A stretch of DNA of 51,030 bases from an uncultured Hyphomicrobiales bacterium (GCA_903861645.1 CAIOVE010000108.1:1-51030), one strand, 5' to 3'; numbered from the stretch's first letter, positions 17,266 to 26,834 are shown. Program-made: numbers and translations. Notes: generated from the letters alone by a model not told the origin.

Positions 17266-18581
17266 GCGTCATCCCGCAACTCGCGCGCTTCGTCCGCGAG
17301 GCGTCGCTGGCGCGACTGCCAATGGGCGAGCAGGCGATGGCCCGCCGTCATGTCGCGGATGCCGCGATCGCCGGCGTCGCCGGCGCGCGCACGCACGAGG
17401 CCGCCGCCTTTCGCGACCTTGGCGCGGGTGGCGACGACGACGCCATCGCCGTCGCCGCGACGATCGTTCGACATTCCGAGGTGGACGACATTCATCTGCC
17501 GTCCTGCACGACGCCGAGTTCGGTGGCGGTTCCCGTCGCGTTGATGCTCGCCGCCGAACTCGGCGATATCGATCCCGCGCGCGTCGCCGACGCCATATGG
17601 GTCGGGACCGAACTAGTAACGCGCTTTGGCGTCGCCATCGATGGCGCGAACGCGCTTTATCGCGGCGTGTGGCCCACCTGCGTCGGCGCGCCGCTCGGCG
17701 TCGCCGCGGTCGCGGCGCGTCTATGGGGGCTCGATCAGGCGACCACGGAACACGCGCTGTCCCTGTCGCTGATGTTGATGGGCGGGCGCACGGGCAAGTT
17801 TTCGGGTTCGCTCTCGGGCCGTTGGGTTCTCTTCATGGGCGCCATCGGCGAGGGCATGCGCGCCGCGCGCGCGGCGCGCGCCGGCTTTTGCGGCGACGCG
17901 ACGTTGCTGGACGGCCCATGGCTCGAAAAAGCGCAGGGCATGCCCGCCGACATGGCGAAGCTGGTCGATGGCCTCGGCGCGACGAGCATCTATCCCGCGT
18001 TGAGCATGAAACCGTTTTGCACGGCGCGGCAGGCGCTGGGGCCGACTGACGCCTTCATGGCGCTGCTTGACGAGGGGCTCGATCCCCGCGCGGTGGAGTC
18101 CGTTGTGGTTCGCGTTCCGCAAACCTACGCCGGCATGATCTCGCAGCGGGTCGATCCCGCCAATCGACTGTCGGGTTTCGTCAGCGCGGGTTTCCAGATG
18201 GGGCTCGCCGCGTTCCGGCGCGATCATCTGTGGGATCTCGATCGTTCCGCCGTGATGAACGATCCAAACGCCCTCGCCTTCGCCGCGCGGGTGAGCGTCT
18301 TCGCCGATTCCGCCTTGCAGGCGGACTATCCGCGGCGCTGGCCCGCCATCATCGAGGTCCGCGTCGGCGACGCGGTTATCGAGCGCGCGGCGATGGCGGT
18401 CACGGGCGACCCCGACCGCCGCCTCGACGACGCCGCGGTCATCGACAAGGGGCGCCGCCTGCTGACGCCGCTCATGGGCGAGGCGCAGGCGAGCCAAACG
18501 GTCGACGCGGCGATGGCGGGGCTGACCAGCCCTTCGCATTGCGAGAGACTGGTCGCCATGTTTCGCGCCGCGATGGGCTGA
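17262..18581 (+). CDS. MmgE/PrpD family protein
   Basis: A 439-residue member of the MmgE/PrpD family, which includes 2-methylcitrate dehydratase, cis-aconitate decarboxylase and iminodisuccinate epimerase. The N-terminal helical domain includes VARRHVADAAIAGVAGARTHEA in general form and the conserved VDDIHLPSCTTPSSVAVPVA segment; LSLSLMLMGGRTGKFSGSLS and IYPALSMKPFCTARQA mark the middle, where the Lys of 'MKPF' is usual in the family. No prpB or prpC is nearby, so a methylcitrate role is not supported. Coupling to a TctC-type receptor points to a carboxylic acid substrate with stereochemical or dehydration chemistry. Confidence 0.88.
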   Translation: MSVIPQLARFVREASLARLPMGEQAMARRHVADAAIAGVAGARTHEAAAFRDLGAGGDDDAIAVAATIVRHSEVDDIHLPSCTTPSSVAVPVALMLAAELGDIDPARVADAIWVGTELVTRFGVAIDGANALYRGVWPTCVGAPLGVAAVAARLWGLDQATTEHALSLSLMLMGGRTGKFSGSLSGRWVLFMGAIGEGMRAARAARAGFCGDATLLDGPWLEKAQGMPADMAKLVDGLGATSIYPALSMKPFCTARQALGPTDAFMALLDEGLDPRAVESVVVRVPQTYAGMISQRVDPANRLSGFVSAGFQMGLAAFRRDHLWDLDRSAVMNDPNALAFAARVSVFADSALQADYPRRWPAIIEVRVGDAVIERAAMAVTGDPDRRLDDAAVIDKGRRLLTPLMGEAQASQTVDAAMAGLTSPSHCERLVAMFRAAMG

Positions 18582-18590
18582 GCCCATCGA

Positions 18591-19814
18591 TCATTCGTAG
18601 ATCGGAATGTTCTTCACCGGCTTGGTGTCGAGCCCGAAGAAACGCGCCGCGTTGCCACCGAGGATGGCGCGCTTCGTCTGCTCGTTCAGGAAGGGCAGAT
18701 CGTGGATCACGCCCGGCAGGTCGAAATCCCAGTGCGGATAATCCGACGACCAGACGAGTTGCGTGTCCGCCTTGATCATCTTGAACGTCGCCTCGAGAAT
18801 CGAGGGATCGTCGGGCATTTCCATCGGCTGCGACGAATAGAACATCTCGCGCATGTATTCGCTCGGCTTGCGCTTGAGCGAGGGACAGTCCGACGTCCGC
18901 ATCTTGTAGGAGTGATCAAGCCGCTGCATCAGCGCGTAGGCCCATGTCAGGCCGCTTTCGATCCACATGACCTTCAGCTTGGGGAAGCGCTCGGGCAGGC
19001 CGTTCACCACCCAGTTCGTCATGTGCACCATGTTGAACCACATGAAGCCCAGCGCGTGCACGGCGATGAACCGATTGGTGAGCGACAGCGACTGATCGCT
19101 CCAGTTGTAGGCGGCGTGGAAAGAGATCGGCTTGCCCATTTCCTCGAGCAAGCGATAGGTCTTCATATAGGCGTTGTCATGCACCGGCTTGTAGCGCGGC
19201 GCGGTGACCATGAAGCCGACAACGCCCTTCTTGTCGCCGAAATCCTTGACCATCTGGTAGGTCGCGTCGGGATCGTTGAAGGGCAGGTACAGCATCGAGA
19301 CGATGCGCGGCTCGTGCGCCAGAATGCGCTCGCACAGCCAGCGATTGTAGGCGCGGCTCATCGCCACCTCGATCTCGACCTGCGGATGCGTGCCGAGAAA
19401 CAGCATCGGCGTCGGGAAGAGGCAGGTGTAATCGACGCCCATGGCGTCCATCCAGCGCAACGTCGTCGTGATGTCGCGATGCTTGCCGCTCTCGACCTTT
19501 TCCTTGCCGCGCAGCCAGTGGCGGGTGATGCGGCCGCCGATGTCCTGATAGCCGACCGAGCCGCCAAGCATGGAGGAACGACCGCCGCGCTTGGCCGATT
19601 CAAGCGCCTGACGCCGGATGACCGGGCTTTCGATGTAGCTGAAAACCTCGCCGTAGGATTCGCTTTCGTAGTGGTGCGCGTCGACGTCGACGATCAGGAA
19701 GTCCTGATAGTTGCGCTTGCGCGCGGCGATGGCCGCGTTCCGCAGCGCGTCGCTCGAATGATATTCGTCGAATCGGACTTCCCGCGGCTCGCCGGGGGGA
19801 ACGTGCGTGTTCAT
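18591..19814 (-). CDS. Amidohydrolase family protein (ACMSD-like)
   Basis: A 407-residue TIM-barrel metal-dependent hydrolase or decarboxylase. The first metal motif is IVDVDAHHYES, and later residues of the site are the His in GKPISFHAAYNW and the Asp in LVWSSDYPHWDFD, close to the C-terminus. This pattern is that of the amidohydrolase-2 (ACMSD, gamma-resorcylate decarboxylase) group, whose members decarboxylate or hydrolyse aromatic and meta-cleavage products. The next gene on the same strand, only 15 bases upstream, encodes a Rieske ferredoxin, and such pairs often belong to aromatic degradation. No ring-cleavage enzyme is adjacent. Confidence 0.87.
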   Translation of the reverse strand: MNTHVPPGEPREVRFDEYHSSDALRNAAIAARKRNYQDFLIVDVDAHHYESESYGEVFSYIESPVIRRQALESAKRGGRSSMLGGSVGYQDIGGRITRHWLRGKEKVESGKHRDITTTLRWMDAMGVDYTCLFPTPMLFLGTHPQVEIEVAMSRAYNRWLCERILAHEPRIVSMLYLPFNDPDATYQMVKDFGDKKGVVGFMVTAPRYKPVHDNAYMKTYRLLEEMGKPISFHAAYNWSDQSLSLTNRFIAVHALGFMWFNMVHMTNWVVNGLPERFPKLKVMWIESGLTWAYALMQRLDHSYKMRTSDCPSLKRKPSEYMREMFYSSQPMEMPDDPSILEATFKMIKADTQLVWSSDYPHWDFDLPGVIHDLPFLNEQTKRAILGGNAARFFGLDTKPVKNIPIYE

Positions 19815-19829
19815 GAAACTCTCCCGCGC

Positions 19830-20195
19830 TCAGGCGATGACGAAAATGTCGTCGCCGCGCTGGACGACTTCGTATTTGCGGAGCCGTTGCTTGCGGTCGC
19901 CGATGCAGACGCCGGTCTTCATGTCGTACTCCCAGCCATGCCAGGGACAGACGAAGTGCATCTCGTTCTCGTCGAACACCTGCCCCTGATAGGTCTTGTC
20001 CTCGGCGATCACATCGACCACGAGCGGCATGATCAATCCCTCGCAGGCGGGGCCGCCCGAATGCAGGCAGATGTTCGAATAGGCGTAATAGGCGCCGCCC
20101 TGCTGGAAGACGCCGATCTCGCCACGCTCGCCGCGCACGATCCGGCGGTCGCCGTCCTTGAGTTGCGCCGCCTTGGCGACAAATATTTCCGTCAT
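19830..20195 (-). CDS. Rieske [2Fe-2S] ferredoxin-like protein
   Basis: A 121-residue protein made only of a Rieske domain. The cluster ligands are Cys-x-His in NICLHSGGPACEG and Cys-x2-His in FVCPWHGWEYD. The loop spacing between the two boxes is longer than in typical toluene/biphenyl ferredoxins, with a VDVIAEDKTYQGQVF insertion. It would pass single electrons to a terminal oxygenase or be a non-enzymatic partner. Its start ATG follows CCTTGC-rich leader sequence and the stop lies 15 bases before the amidohydrolase start, so they form an operon. A two-subunit Rieske oxygenase lies 26 kb away at 46421-48159 and lacks its own ferredoxin. Confidence 0.88.
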   Translation of the reverse strand: MTEIFVAKAAQLKDGDRRIVRGERGEIGVFQQGGAYYAYSNICLHSGGPACEGLIMPLVVDVIAEDKTYQGQVFDENEMHFVCPWHGWEYDMKTGVCIGDRKQRLRKYEVVQRGDDIFVIA

Positions 20196-20297
20196 GCCTT
20201 GCTCCAGGGCTCCCGATGATCCGCGTCGCGGGCGGGCGACGCGTGGTTTGAGGTGGATTTGCGCCTAGTCGTTCGCCTCGTCAATACCGGCGCGCGC

Positions 20298-21227
20298 TCA
20301 CAACCGGTCTTGCAGGAACCGCAGCAGGCGCGGCGCGAAAAAGCCGGGCACGCTGCCGGGTTCCTCGATGGGGTCGGTGTACCAGAAGTGTCCCGAGCCC
20401 TGCATGACGATGCGCCGCGCGTAGTTGCCGTTCTGCTTGAGCGCGACGAGGAAATCGTCCGACTGGCGCCGATCGACGATGTCGTCCTCCGTGCCGTGGG
20501 TCATGAAGAACGAGACGCCGCTGTTGTCGCGCGTGACATAGCTCATCGGCGAGGCCTCGAAATAAGCCTTGCGATCGTCCATCGGCTTGAAGCCGAGATA
20601 TTTTTCCACGATCTGGTCGTAGGGGCGATGGACGAGGTCGTGGTTCCATTGCTGGACCATGTCGAACACGCCATAGGCGGGAATGATGGCCTTTACCTTC
20701 GCGCTGACCGATGCGTAGGGATCGTCGGCGTAGGCGCCGCGGAAATTCGGATGATCGGCGGCCAGACCCGCCAACGCCGCCAGGTGGCCGCCAGCGGAAT
20801 CGCCGGTGAGCGCGATGCGATCGGGATCGACCTTGATCGCCGCGCCCTTCGAGCGCGCCCATTGCACGGCGGCGCGCGTGTCGTTCACCGATTCCGGATA
20901 CATTTTCCGGCCGGCCGCCGCGAGGCGATAGTCGATGGAAAAGACCACGTATCCACGCTGGGCGAGCCATGGTCCCCAATACTGGTAGGAACTCTTGCTG
21001 CCGCCCTGCCAGCCGGCGCCATGCACCGCGACAACGGCGGGATATTTGCCGGGCGCGCTTGGCGTGTAGAGATCGCCCAGCAGGGAGACGCCGTCGTGCT
21101 TGCCGTATTCCACGTTGCGTTGCAGATCGAATCCGCCGGTCTGCGCGCGGGCCGGGACCATGGCCCCCGCCAGGGCCGCGACGGCGGCGATCAATAGTCC
21201 ACGACAAATCCCGCGCGTTGCGTGCAT
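20298..21227 (-). CDS. Secreted alpha/beta hydrolase (esterase/lipase family)
   Basis: A 309-residue hydrolase with a signal peptide (LLIAAVAALAGAMVPARAQ). The oxyanion motif is VAVHGAGWQGG and the nucleophile elbow is LTGDSAGGHLAAL, both characteristic of the hormone-sensitive lipase/BD-FAE carboxylesterase branch. The acid residue is likely in THGTEDDIVDRRQS and the His in MQGSGHFWYT. It would act in the periplasm on an ester. It lies 103 bases upstream of the Rieske gene on the same strand, and may or may not share a transcript. The substrate is unknown. Confidence 0.9.
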   Translation of the reverse strand: MHATRGICRGLLIAAVAALAGAMVPARAQTGGFDLQRNVEYGKHDGVSLLGDLYTPSAPGKYPAVVAVHGAGWQGGSKSSYQYWGPWLAQRGYVVFSIDYRLAAAGRKMYPESVNDTRAAVQWARSKGAAIKVDPDRIALTGDSAGGHLAALAGLAADHPNFRGAYADDPYASVSAKVKAIIPAYGVFDMVQQWNHDLVHRPYDQIVEKYLGFKPMDDRKAYFEASPMSYVTRDNSGVSFFMTHGTEDDIVDRRQSDDFLVALKQNGNYARRIVMQGSGHFWYTDPIEEPGSVPGFFAPRLLRFLQDRL

Positions 21228-21288
21228 GGCGTCCTCCCCGATTTTGCGTCATGCTAACGGGGAGGGACGCGGCTTGTCCAATGCGCTT

Positions 21289-22542
21289 CTACTCGCCCGC
21301 CAGCCGCAATCCCGGCGCGCCTGAATCACTGGCGCGCAGGCGACGTTCATTGTCGGCGATGTAATCGCGGGTGACGGGAACCGCGTCGACCGATTTGCAA
21401 AGCTGAAACTGGAAGATCGCGAGATCGCCGACGCGGAACGCCGCCTCGCAGCCGGCGAGATAGAATTCCCACATGCGCGCGAAACGCTCGTCATGGATGG
21501 CGACGGCCTCGGCCCGCCGCGCCATGAAACGCTCGCGCCACGCCTTGAGCGTTTCCGCGTAATGCAGCCGGAGGATTTCGATGTCGGCGACAATCAGGCC
21601 GGCGCGCTCGATCGCCGGCAGAACCTCCGACATCGACGGCGTATAGCCGCCGGGAAAGATGTATTTGGTGATCCACGGATTGGTGACGACGGGCGGCCCG
21701 ACCTTGCCGATGGTGTGGATCAACGCCACGCCATCGTTGGTCAACGCCCGCGCGACCTTGCGGAAATATGTTTCATAAAAGCCGACGCCGACATGCTCGA
21801 ACATGCCGACCGACACCACGCGGTCATAGGTTTCGGGCGTGTCGCGGTAATCCTGAAACTGGAAGTCGATCCGGTCCGCGAGGCCGGCGTCGCGGGCGCG
21901 GTCGCGCGCGATCGCGAGTTGCTCCCTCGACAGGGTGACGCCGGTGACGCTCGCCCCGGCGTGGCTGGCAAGATAAAGCGCCAGCCCACCCCAACCGCAG
22001 CCGATGTCGAGCACACGCTGGCCGGGCTCGACCATCAACTTGGCGGCGATGTGCCGTTTTTTCGCGAGTTGCGCCTCCTCCAGCGTGGCGTCCGGCCGCT
22101 CATAATAGGCGCAGGAATACTGCCGGTCGGAATCGAGGAAGAGATCATAAAGTCGCGGATCGATGTCGTAATGATGCTGAACGTTGCGCGCCGCGCGGCC
22201 GGGCGTGTTGAGCTGGGTCAGGCGTCTGACCAGCGCGCGCAGAAAGCGGGCGGGCTTCACCCAGAAGGAATCGTCCTGTCCCTTGAGATTGTCCGCGCAG
22301 ATGAGAAGGACGTCGCGTATGTCGCCGTTCTCGATCGTCGCCAGCCCTTCCATGTAGAGTTCGCCAAAGGCGAGCTCGGGATCGCGCAGGAGCCGCCACT
22401 GGGCGGCCTCGGTGGCGAATTTGATCCTGACCGGGTCGCCCGCGCCATCGCCGATGGCGAACCGCCGGCCCGAAGCCGTTTCAACCTCGATATGTCCACG
22501 TCTGATAATGCGTCGAAAGACAAACTCCAGAATAGCGTCCAT
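21289..22542 (-). CDS. Cyclopropane-fatty-acyl-phospholipid synthase family methyltransferase
   Basis: A 417-residue enzyme that methylenates unsaturated acyl chains of membrane phospholipids using S-adenosylmethionine. The SAM motif is VLDIGCGWGGLALYLASHAG; downstream are SVGMFEHVGVGFYETYF and IFPGGYTPSMSEVLPAIERA, typical of Cfa. The N-terminal domain (about 100 residues) fits the family, whose members are about 380-420 residues. The start is taken at ATG 22542; the frame stays open to 22707 but that extra stretch has no relationship to the family. It is divergent from hemA across a 331-base gap. Which of the Cfa or related UfaA1/CmaA functions it has is not decided. Confidence 0.9.
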   Translation of the reverse strand: MDAILEFVFRRIIRRGHIEVETASGRRFAIGDGAGDPVRIKFATEAAQWRLLRDPELAFGELYMEGLATIENGDIRDVLLICADNLKGQDDSFWVKPARFLRALVRRLTQLNTPGRAARNVQHHYDIDPRLYDLFLDSDRQYSCAYYERPDATLEEAQLAKKRHIAAKLMVEPGQRVLDIGCGWGGLALYLASHAGASVTGVTLSREQLAIARDRARDAGLADRIDFQFQDYRDTPETYDRVVSVGMFEHVGVGFYETYFRKVARALTNDGVALIHTIGKVGPPVVTNPWITKYIFPGGYTPSMSEVLPAIERAGLIVADIEILRLHYAETLKAWRERFMARRAEAVAIHDERFARMWEFYLAGCEAAFRVGDLAIFQFQLCKSVDAVPVTRDYIADNERRLRASDSGAPGLRLAGE

Positions 22543-22873
22543 GGCCGCCTCGCGAGTCAGCGCGAACCGGGCCCGGCCCCTCAACGAACCCGGATTGCCC
22601 AAAGATTTCCTGATAATGGCGGGTTGGTCAAGCTTGGCCGGGCGGGACGGACTGGCGGTGGGGCGGAATTGATCCAGCGCAGGGCGCGCGCCCTTCGAGA
22701 TTTGCAATTTAAGCCCATCGGCGCTTGAACCCGTCGGTGGGACTTTTGGTCGCCTCGCGATTCGACGGGCGAGCCGATATATGGTGAGATACTGGCGGTC
22801 TCGGGGAGGCCGTCGGCGCGCGCTCCGCTCCGGCGGAGAGGCTAGAGGATGCAGACTGATGGATCGCGGTCCG
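22543..22873. other. Divergent intergenic region between cfa-like gene and hemA
   Basis: This 331-base stretch separates two divergently transcribed genes and must hold both promoters. I see no clean paired -35/-10 elements, no FNR-type TTGAT-N4-ATCAA box and no repeat. A slightly A+T-richer stretch around 22775-22795 (containing TATATGG and GATACT) is the most promoter-like part for hemA. The upstream part of the minus-strand frame (22543-22707) is open but does not resemble protein coding sequence of the family. Confidence 0.5.
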
Positions 22874-24169
22874 ATGAATTATGATGCGTTTTTCGATGCG
22901 GCCATTTCGGGCCTGAAAACCGAACAACGGTACCGTGTTTTCGCCAATCTCGAACGCGACGCCCGGCGATTTCCCTATGCGACCTGGCGCCCCGACGGGC
23001 CCGACGCCCCCGCGCGCGAGGTCGCCATCTGGTGTTCAAATGACTATCTGACCATGGGCGGCCACGACAAGGTGATCGAGGCCGTGGTCGACGCGGCCCG
23101 GCGGCATGGCGCGGGCGCCGGCGGCACGCGCAACATTTCGGGCACGCATCATCCCATCGTGGAGCTTGAGACCGAACTGGCCGATCTGCACCACAAGGAA
23201 TCAGCCCTCGCCTTCACCTCCGGCTGGATTTCCAATCTGGCGGCGATTTCCACCATCGCCCAGTTGCTGCCGAACTGCCTGATCATTTCCGACGCGCTCA
23301 ACCACAATTCGATGATCGAGGGCGTCCGGCGCTCGGGTTGCGAAAAGGTCGTGTTCCGTCACAACGACATGGCGCATCTCGAGGAACTGCTGAAGGCGGC
23401 GGGCGACCGCGCCAAGCTGGTGGTGTTCGAGAGTCTCTATTCGATGGACGGCGATATCGCCCCGGTCGCGCGGATCGCCGAACTCGCCAGGCAATACAAC
23501 GCGTTCACCTATGTCGACGAAGTCCACGCGGTTGGCATGTACGGTCCGCGCGGCGGCGGCATCTGCGAGCGCGAAGGCGTCATGGACCAGATCGATGTCA
23601 TCGAGGGCACGCTGGCCAAGGGGTTTGGCACGCTGGGCGGCTACATCGCCGCCAAGGCCAACATCATCGACGCCGTTCGCTCCTTCGCGCCTTCCTTCAT
23701 CTTCACGACGACCCTGCCCCCGACCGTCGCGGCGGGCGCCTGCGCGGCCGTCCGGCATCTGAAGTCGTCGGGCGAGGAGCGCGCCCGGCATCAGCGTCAG
23801 GCGGCGCTGACCAAGCACGCGCTGTCCGCCGCCGGCCTGCCGGTGATGGAAAATCCGTCGCATATCGTGCCGCTGATGGTCGGCGACGCCGACCTCTGCA
23901 AGAAGGCGAGCGACCTGCTGCTGGAGCGTCATTCGATCTACATCCAGCCGATCAACTATCCGACCGTCGCCGTCGGCACGGAGCGCCTGCGCATCACGCC
24001 GACGCCGCGCCACACGGACGAGCAGATCGGCCAATTGGTCGAGGCGCTGGTCGATGTCTGGCATACGCTCAGGCTGCCGTTCAATTCGGCCGAGATCGTG
24101 CCGCTGCGCCTGCCGGAAACCGGGCGCGAGCATTGTGTTTATCCGGAAATGAAGCGCGCCGCCGAATAG
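22874..24169 (+). CDS. hemA: 5-aminolevulinate synthase
   Basis: A 431-residue pyridoxal-phosphate enzyme that condenses glycine and succinyl-CoA to 5-aminolevulinate, the first step of tetrapyrrole synthesis by the C4 route used by Alphaproteobacteria. The start [20 protein letters not shown] matches the family; [29 protein letters not shown], the PLP-ring Asp in [12 protein letters not shown] and the Schiff-base Lys249 in [13 protein letters not shown] are all present. Many alphaproteobacterial homologues are about 405-410 residues, so this one has a C-terminal extension of about 20 residues ending [12 protein letters not shown]. Starts further upstream (22781) are possible by frame but fall outside the conserved N-terminus. 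Confidence 0.95.
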   Translation: MNYDAFFDAAISGLKTEQRYRVFANLERDARRFPYATWRPDGPDAPAREVAIWCSNDYLTMGGHDKVIEAVVDAARRHGAGAGGTRNISGTHHPIVELETELADLHHKESALAFTSGWISNLAAISTIAQLLPNCLIISDALNHNSMIEGVRRSGCEKVVFRHNDMAHLEELLKAAGDRAKLVVFESLYSMDGDIAPVARIAELARQYNAFTYVDEVHAVGMYGPRGGGICEREGVMDQIDVIEGTLAKGFGTLGGYIAAKANIIDAVRSFAPSFIFTTTLPPTVAAGACAAVRHLKSSGEERARHQRQAALTKHALSAAGLPVMENPSHIVPLMVGDADLCKKASDLLLERHSIYIQPINYPTVAVGTERLRITPTPRHTDEQIGQLVEALVDVWHTLRLPFNSAEIVPLRLPETGREHCVYPEMKRAAE

Positions 24170-24184
24170 GCGACGCGGCGTCGA

Positions 24185-25228
24185 TCACGCGACCGGCTTT
24201 TCCGCCTTCTTGCTGAAGCGCGCCCAGAGGATGGGCACGCCGATGTTCAGCATGAAGAAGCGCGCCAGATGGTGCGCGGCGACGTAGAACGGGTCCAGCC
24301 CCAGCGCCATGGCGAGCACGGTCATCGCCTCGAAGCCACCGGGCGAATAGGCCAGAAACGTCACGCCGAAGGGCAGCCCGAGCAACGCGGAAACCGTCGC
24401 GGCGAAGGCGGCCGACACCAGCATCGCCGCGCCGATCGACGCCAGCATGCTGGGCCCCTCGCGCAGCAGGCGACCCCAGTCGAACCCAACGAAGCGCGAG
24501 CCCGTCCAGCAGCCGATCAGCACCTGACCGGAAATGAGGAAAAACGTCGGCGCGCGGCCCGTGGCGAAGCCGGAGGCGTGAAACGCGCCCGAGGCGAACA
24601 TGGCGCCCAGCATCATGCCGCCGGCGATCTTGAGCCGCGTGAAGGCATAGCCGACAAGACCACCCACGAGGCACTCGACCAGAAACACGAAGGGTGGATC
24701 GGCGACGCGCGCGGTGATCGAGGTCAGCGCCACGCCGGATTCCGCCACGAACATCGGCACCAGCGCGACAAGGAAAAACACGCGGAACATCTGCGCGGCG
24801 ACGACGCGCGGCGCGTTGGCCCGGCTCGTCATGACAATCGACAGGATATAGGCCATCGCGCCGGGGATGGCGGCGAGCACCGCCGTCTCGCGATCCCAGC
24901 GCGAGAAACGCATGGAAATCAACGCCGACGCCGCCGTCATGGCCACAACGCAGATCATCATGCCGATGACGCTGACCGGATAAGCGAGGATGTTGCGCAG
25001 CGTGTCGAGCGTCACCGAGGCGCCGATGGACACGCCCGCCATCAGCATGGCCGCGTAGCGCAGCGGTGTTCCCAACTGGCCTATAAATCGTGACCCGACG
25101 CCGGGAAACGCGCCCACGAGGGCCAATAGCGCCATCGCGCCAGACATGGAGCCAGCGGGTATGCCGACCTGCATGAAGGCAAGCCCGCCGACCGCGCCTA
25201 TGGCGATGGTCGAGGCCTGCCGGGACAC
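24185..25228 (-). CDS. AbrB family transporter-like membrane protein
   Basis: A 347-residue polytopic protein with two related halves and about nine to ten helices. The first half begins TIAIGAVGGLAFMQVGIPAG and includes GSMSGAMALLALVGAFPGVG and PGAMAYILSIVM; the second repeats the pattern around GGMMLGAMFASGAFH and YSPGGFEAMTVLAMALGLDP. These are the marks of the AbrB (ammonia monooxygenase-associated) duplicated family, whose transport role is poorly defined. The GTG at 25228 is the best start; the frame stays open to 25681 but that part is antisense to the aminotransferase gene and is not real. It ends 15 bases from the stop of hemA, convergent with it. Confidence 0.85.
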   Translation of the reverse strand: MSRQASTIAIGAVGGLAFMQVGIPAGSMSGAMALLALVGAFPGVGSRFIGQLGTPLRYAAMLMAGVSIGASVTLDTLRNILAYPVSVIGMMICVVAMTAASALISMRFSRWDRETAVLAAIPGAMAYILSIVMTSRANAPRVVAAQMFRVFFLVALVPMFVAESGVALTSITARVADPPFVFLVECLVGGLVGYAFTRLKIAGGMMLGAMFASGAFHASGFATGRAPTFFLISGQVLIGCWTGSRFVGFDWGRLLREGPSMLASIGAAMLVSAAFAATVSALLGLPFGVTFLAYSPGGFEAMTVLAMALGLDPFYVAAHHLARFFMLNIGVPILWARFSKKAEKPVA

Positions 25229-25367
25229 CGGCGCTTCTTCGAAAAAGCTTCGCGATTTCGAGGCGATGACAGTGCCCTTCCCAATCCAACAACGTCGCGC
25301 GCGCCGGCTTAGACCACGCGGCGTCGGGAACGGGCAAGACAAAGTTCCCGCGCGCGGCGATCCGTCC

Positions 25368-26603
25368 CTATCGCGCCAGCCAGGCGCGGATTCGCTCGAC
25401 CGCCTCGGCGATCCGCCGGGGGTCGCGCGCGAAGCAAATGCGCACGTAGGGTTCGGCTCCCGCGCCGAAGGCGGTTCCGGGCGCGACGCCGACACGCGCC
25501 TCGTCGAGAAGGCGCACGGCAAGGTCGCGTCCATCGTCGTGGCCATCGAAGGCGCAGAACAGATAGAAGGACGCCCCGGGGCGCGCGAAGCGCACGCCTT
25601 CCATCGCGGCCAGTCCATCGCACAGGATTTGCCGACTGGCGGCCATGCGGGCGAGTTGCTCCTCGAGGAAGCGCTCGCCATCGTCGAGCGCGGCGATGGC
25701 CGCGCGCTGGATGGGCGCCGGCACGCCCGACGTTGAATACTGGATCAGGTTTTCGATCACCGGCCCCAGCGATGGCGGCGCCTCGATCCAGCCCACGCGC
25801 AGGCCGGTCATGGCCCAGTTCTTCGACAGGGTTTGAACGAAGAGAACGCGATCATCCGGCTCCATGACGTCATGGAACGAGGGCGCGCGCGGCCCGTCGA
25901 AGACAAGGCGTCCGTATATTTCGTCGGCGACGATCCACAGGCCATGCAGACGGGCGAGTTCGAGCAGGCGCTCGAGATCGGCGCGGCTCGCCGTCCATCC
26001 GGTGGGATTGGCGGGCGAATTGACAACAATGGCGCGGGTCTTGGGGCCAATGGCCGAGGCCAGCCGGTCGTGATCGAGCAGCCAGGCGGCGGCCCCATCC
26101 ACGTTCGTGAAGGTCAGGGGAACCTCGATCGGCTCGGCGCCCGCCGCCGACAGCGCGCCGGCGAAATTCGGCCAGGCGGGGGTCGGCACGATGACTTCAG
26201 TGTCCGGCCCCGCGACCAGCCGCAGGGCGATCTGCAATGCGTGCATGCCGCCGACCGTAACCGAGAATTGCTCGGCGGCGAAACGCGGCCCAGCCATGTC
26301 CGCCCGGCCATAGTGCCGATTCATGTAACGGGCGATGGCGGTGCGCAATTCGGGCAGGCCGCGCTGCGGGGAATAAAATGTCTCGCCCAGGTCGAGCGAG
26401 CGACGCGCCGCCTCGCGCGCGAAGGTTGGCGTCGGCAGATCACCTTCGCCCACCCACAGGGGAATGACGTCGCCACGCCCCCGGCCCAGATTAAAAAGTT
26501 CGACGATGCCGCTCGTCGCCGGGGCCAACGCCTCCGGTCTGAGACTGGCAAGGAGATGATCGTCAACGTTATTCGAGGTCATTCGTCGCGAAAACCATGT
26601 CAT
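25368..26603 (-). CDS. Class I/II pyridoxal-phosphate aminotransferase
   Basis: A 411-residue fold-type I enzyme of the aspartate aminotransferase superfamily. Visible are PLWVGEGDLPTPTFAREAA near the N-terminus, the substrate-binding FYSPQRGLPELRTAIARY, the Asn/Asp pair in VVNSPANPTGW and IVADEIYGRLVF, and Lys261 in QTLSKNWAMTGLRVGW. The C-terminal Arg that binds the alpha-carboxylate lies in YVRICFARDP. It moves an amino group between an amino acid and a 2-oxo acid, and the substrate cannot be read. ATG 26603 has GAGGCGG nine bases upstream; a second ATG at 26582 is possible. It lies 139 bases upstream of the AbrB gene on the same strand. Confidence 0.88.
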   Translation of the reverse strand: MTWFSRRMTSNNVDDHLLASLRPEALAPATSGIVELFNLGRGRGDVIPLWVGEGDLPTPTFAREAARRSLDLGETFYSPQRGLPELRTAIARYMNRHYGRADMAGPRFAAEQFSVTVGGMHALQIALRLVAGPDTEVIVPTPAWPNFAGALSAAGAEPIEVPLTFTNVDGAAAWLLDHDRLASAIGPKTRAIVVNSPANPTGWTASRADLERLLELARLHGLWIVADEIYGRLVFDGPRAPSFHDVMEPDDRVLFVQTLSKNWAMTGLRVGWIEAPPSLGPVIENLIQYSTSGVPAPIQRAAIAALDDGERFLEEQLARMAASRQILCDGLAAMEGVRFARPGASFYLFCAFDGHDDGRDLAVRLLDEARVGVAPGTAFGAGAEPYVRICFARDPRRIAEAVERIRAWLAR

Positions 26604-26834
26604 TCATATGATCCGCCTCGTGAATACCGCATGAAAAACACGAGGAGCCATTCCATCTCGTGAAACGATTCAAGCGAGACGGCTTATTTATCGGGAAGAA
26701 TTGCGCTTGAATCTCGTAAAGAAATTATTTTTCATGTGAAAACTTCGCAATTGTAAACATTGCGGCAAGCGGTCGTGGAGGATATCGAAGATCGCCCGGG
26801 CGACAGCGCGCCGCCCGGGTCGAGCCTTCCCGGA
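26604..26834. other. A+T-rich intergenic region upstream of aminotransferase gene and downstream of mscL
   Basis: A 231-base non-coding stretch that is clearly richer in A+T than its surroundings between about 26625 and 26760. It holds a 9-base inverted repeat, GATTCAAGC at 26667-26675 and GCTTGAATC at 26705-26713, and a short dyad TTTTCA-TG-TGAAAA at 26729-26742. Near mscL there is a GC-rich hairpin (26795-26819, separate entry). The region should contain the promoter of the aminotransferase gene and the 3' end of the mscL transcript. Confidence 0.6.
26795..26819 (-). terminator. Possible mscL 3' hairpin without U-tract
   Basis: The arms CCCGGGCG (26795-26802) and CGCCCGGG (26812-26819) form an 8-bp GC-only stem with a 9-base loop, starting 16 bases past the mscL stop on the minus strand. 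No run of T follows on that strand, so this would be a weak intrinsic terminator or an RNA-stabilising hairpin. Confidence 0.35.

Noticed and set aside
25229-25681. N-terminal extension of the AbrB gene
   Set aside because: It is antisense to the aminotransferase gene and contains no membrane segment; GTG 25228 gives the normal family length.
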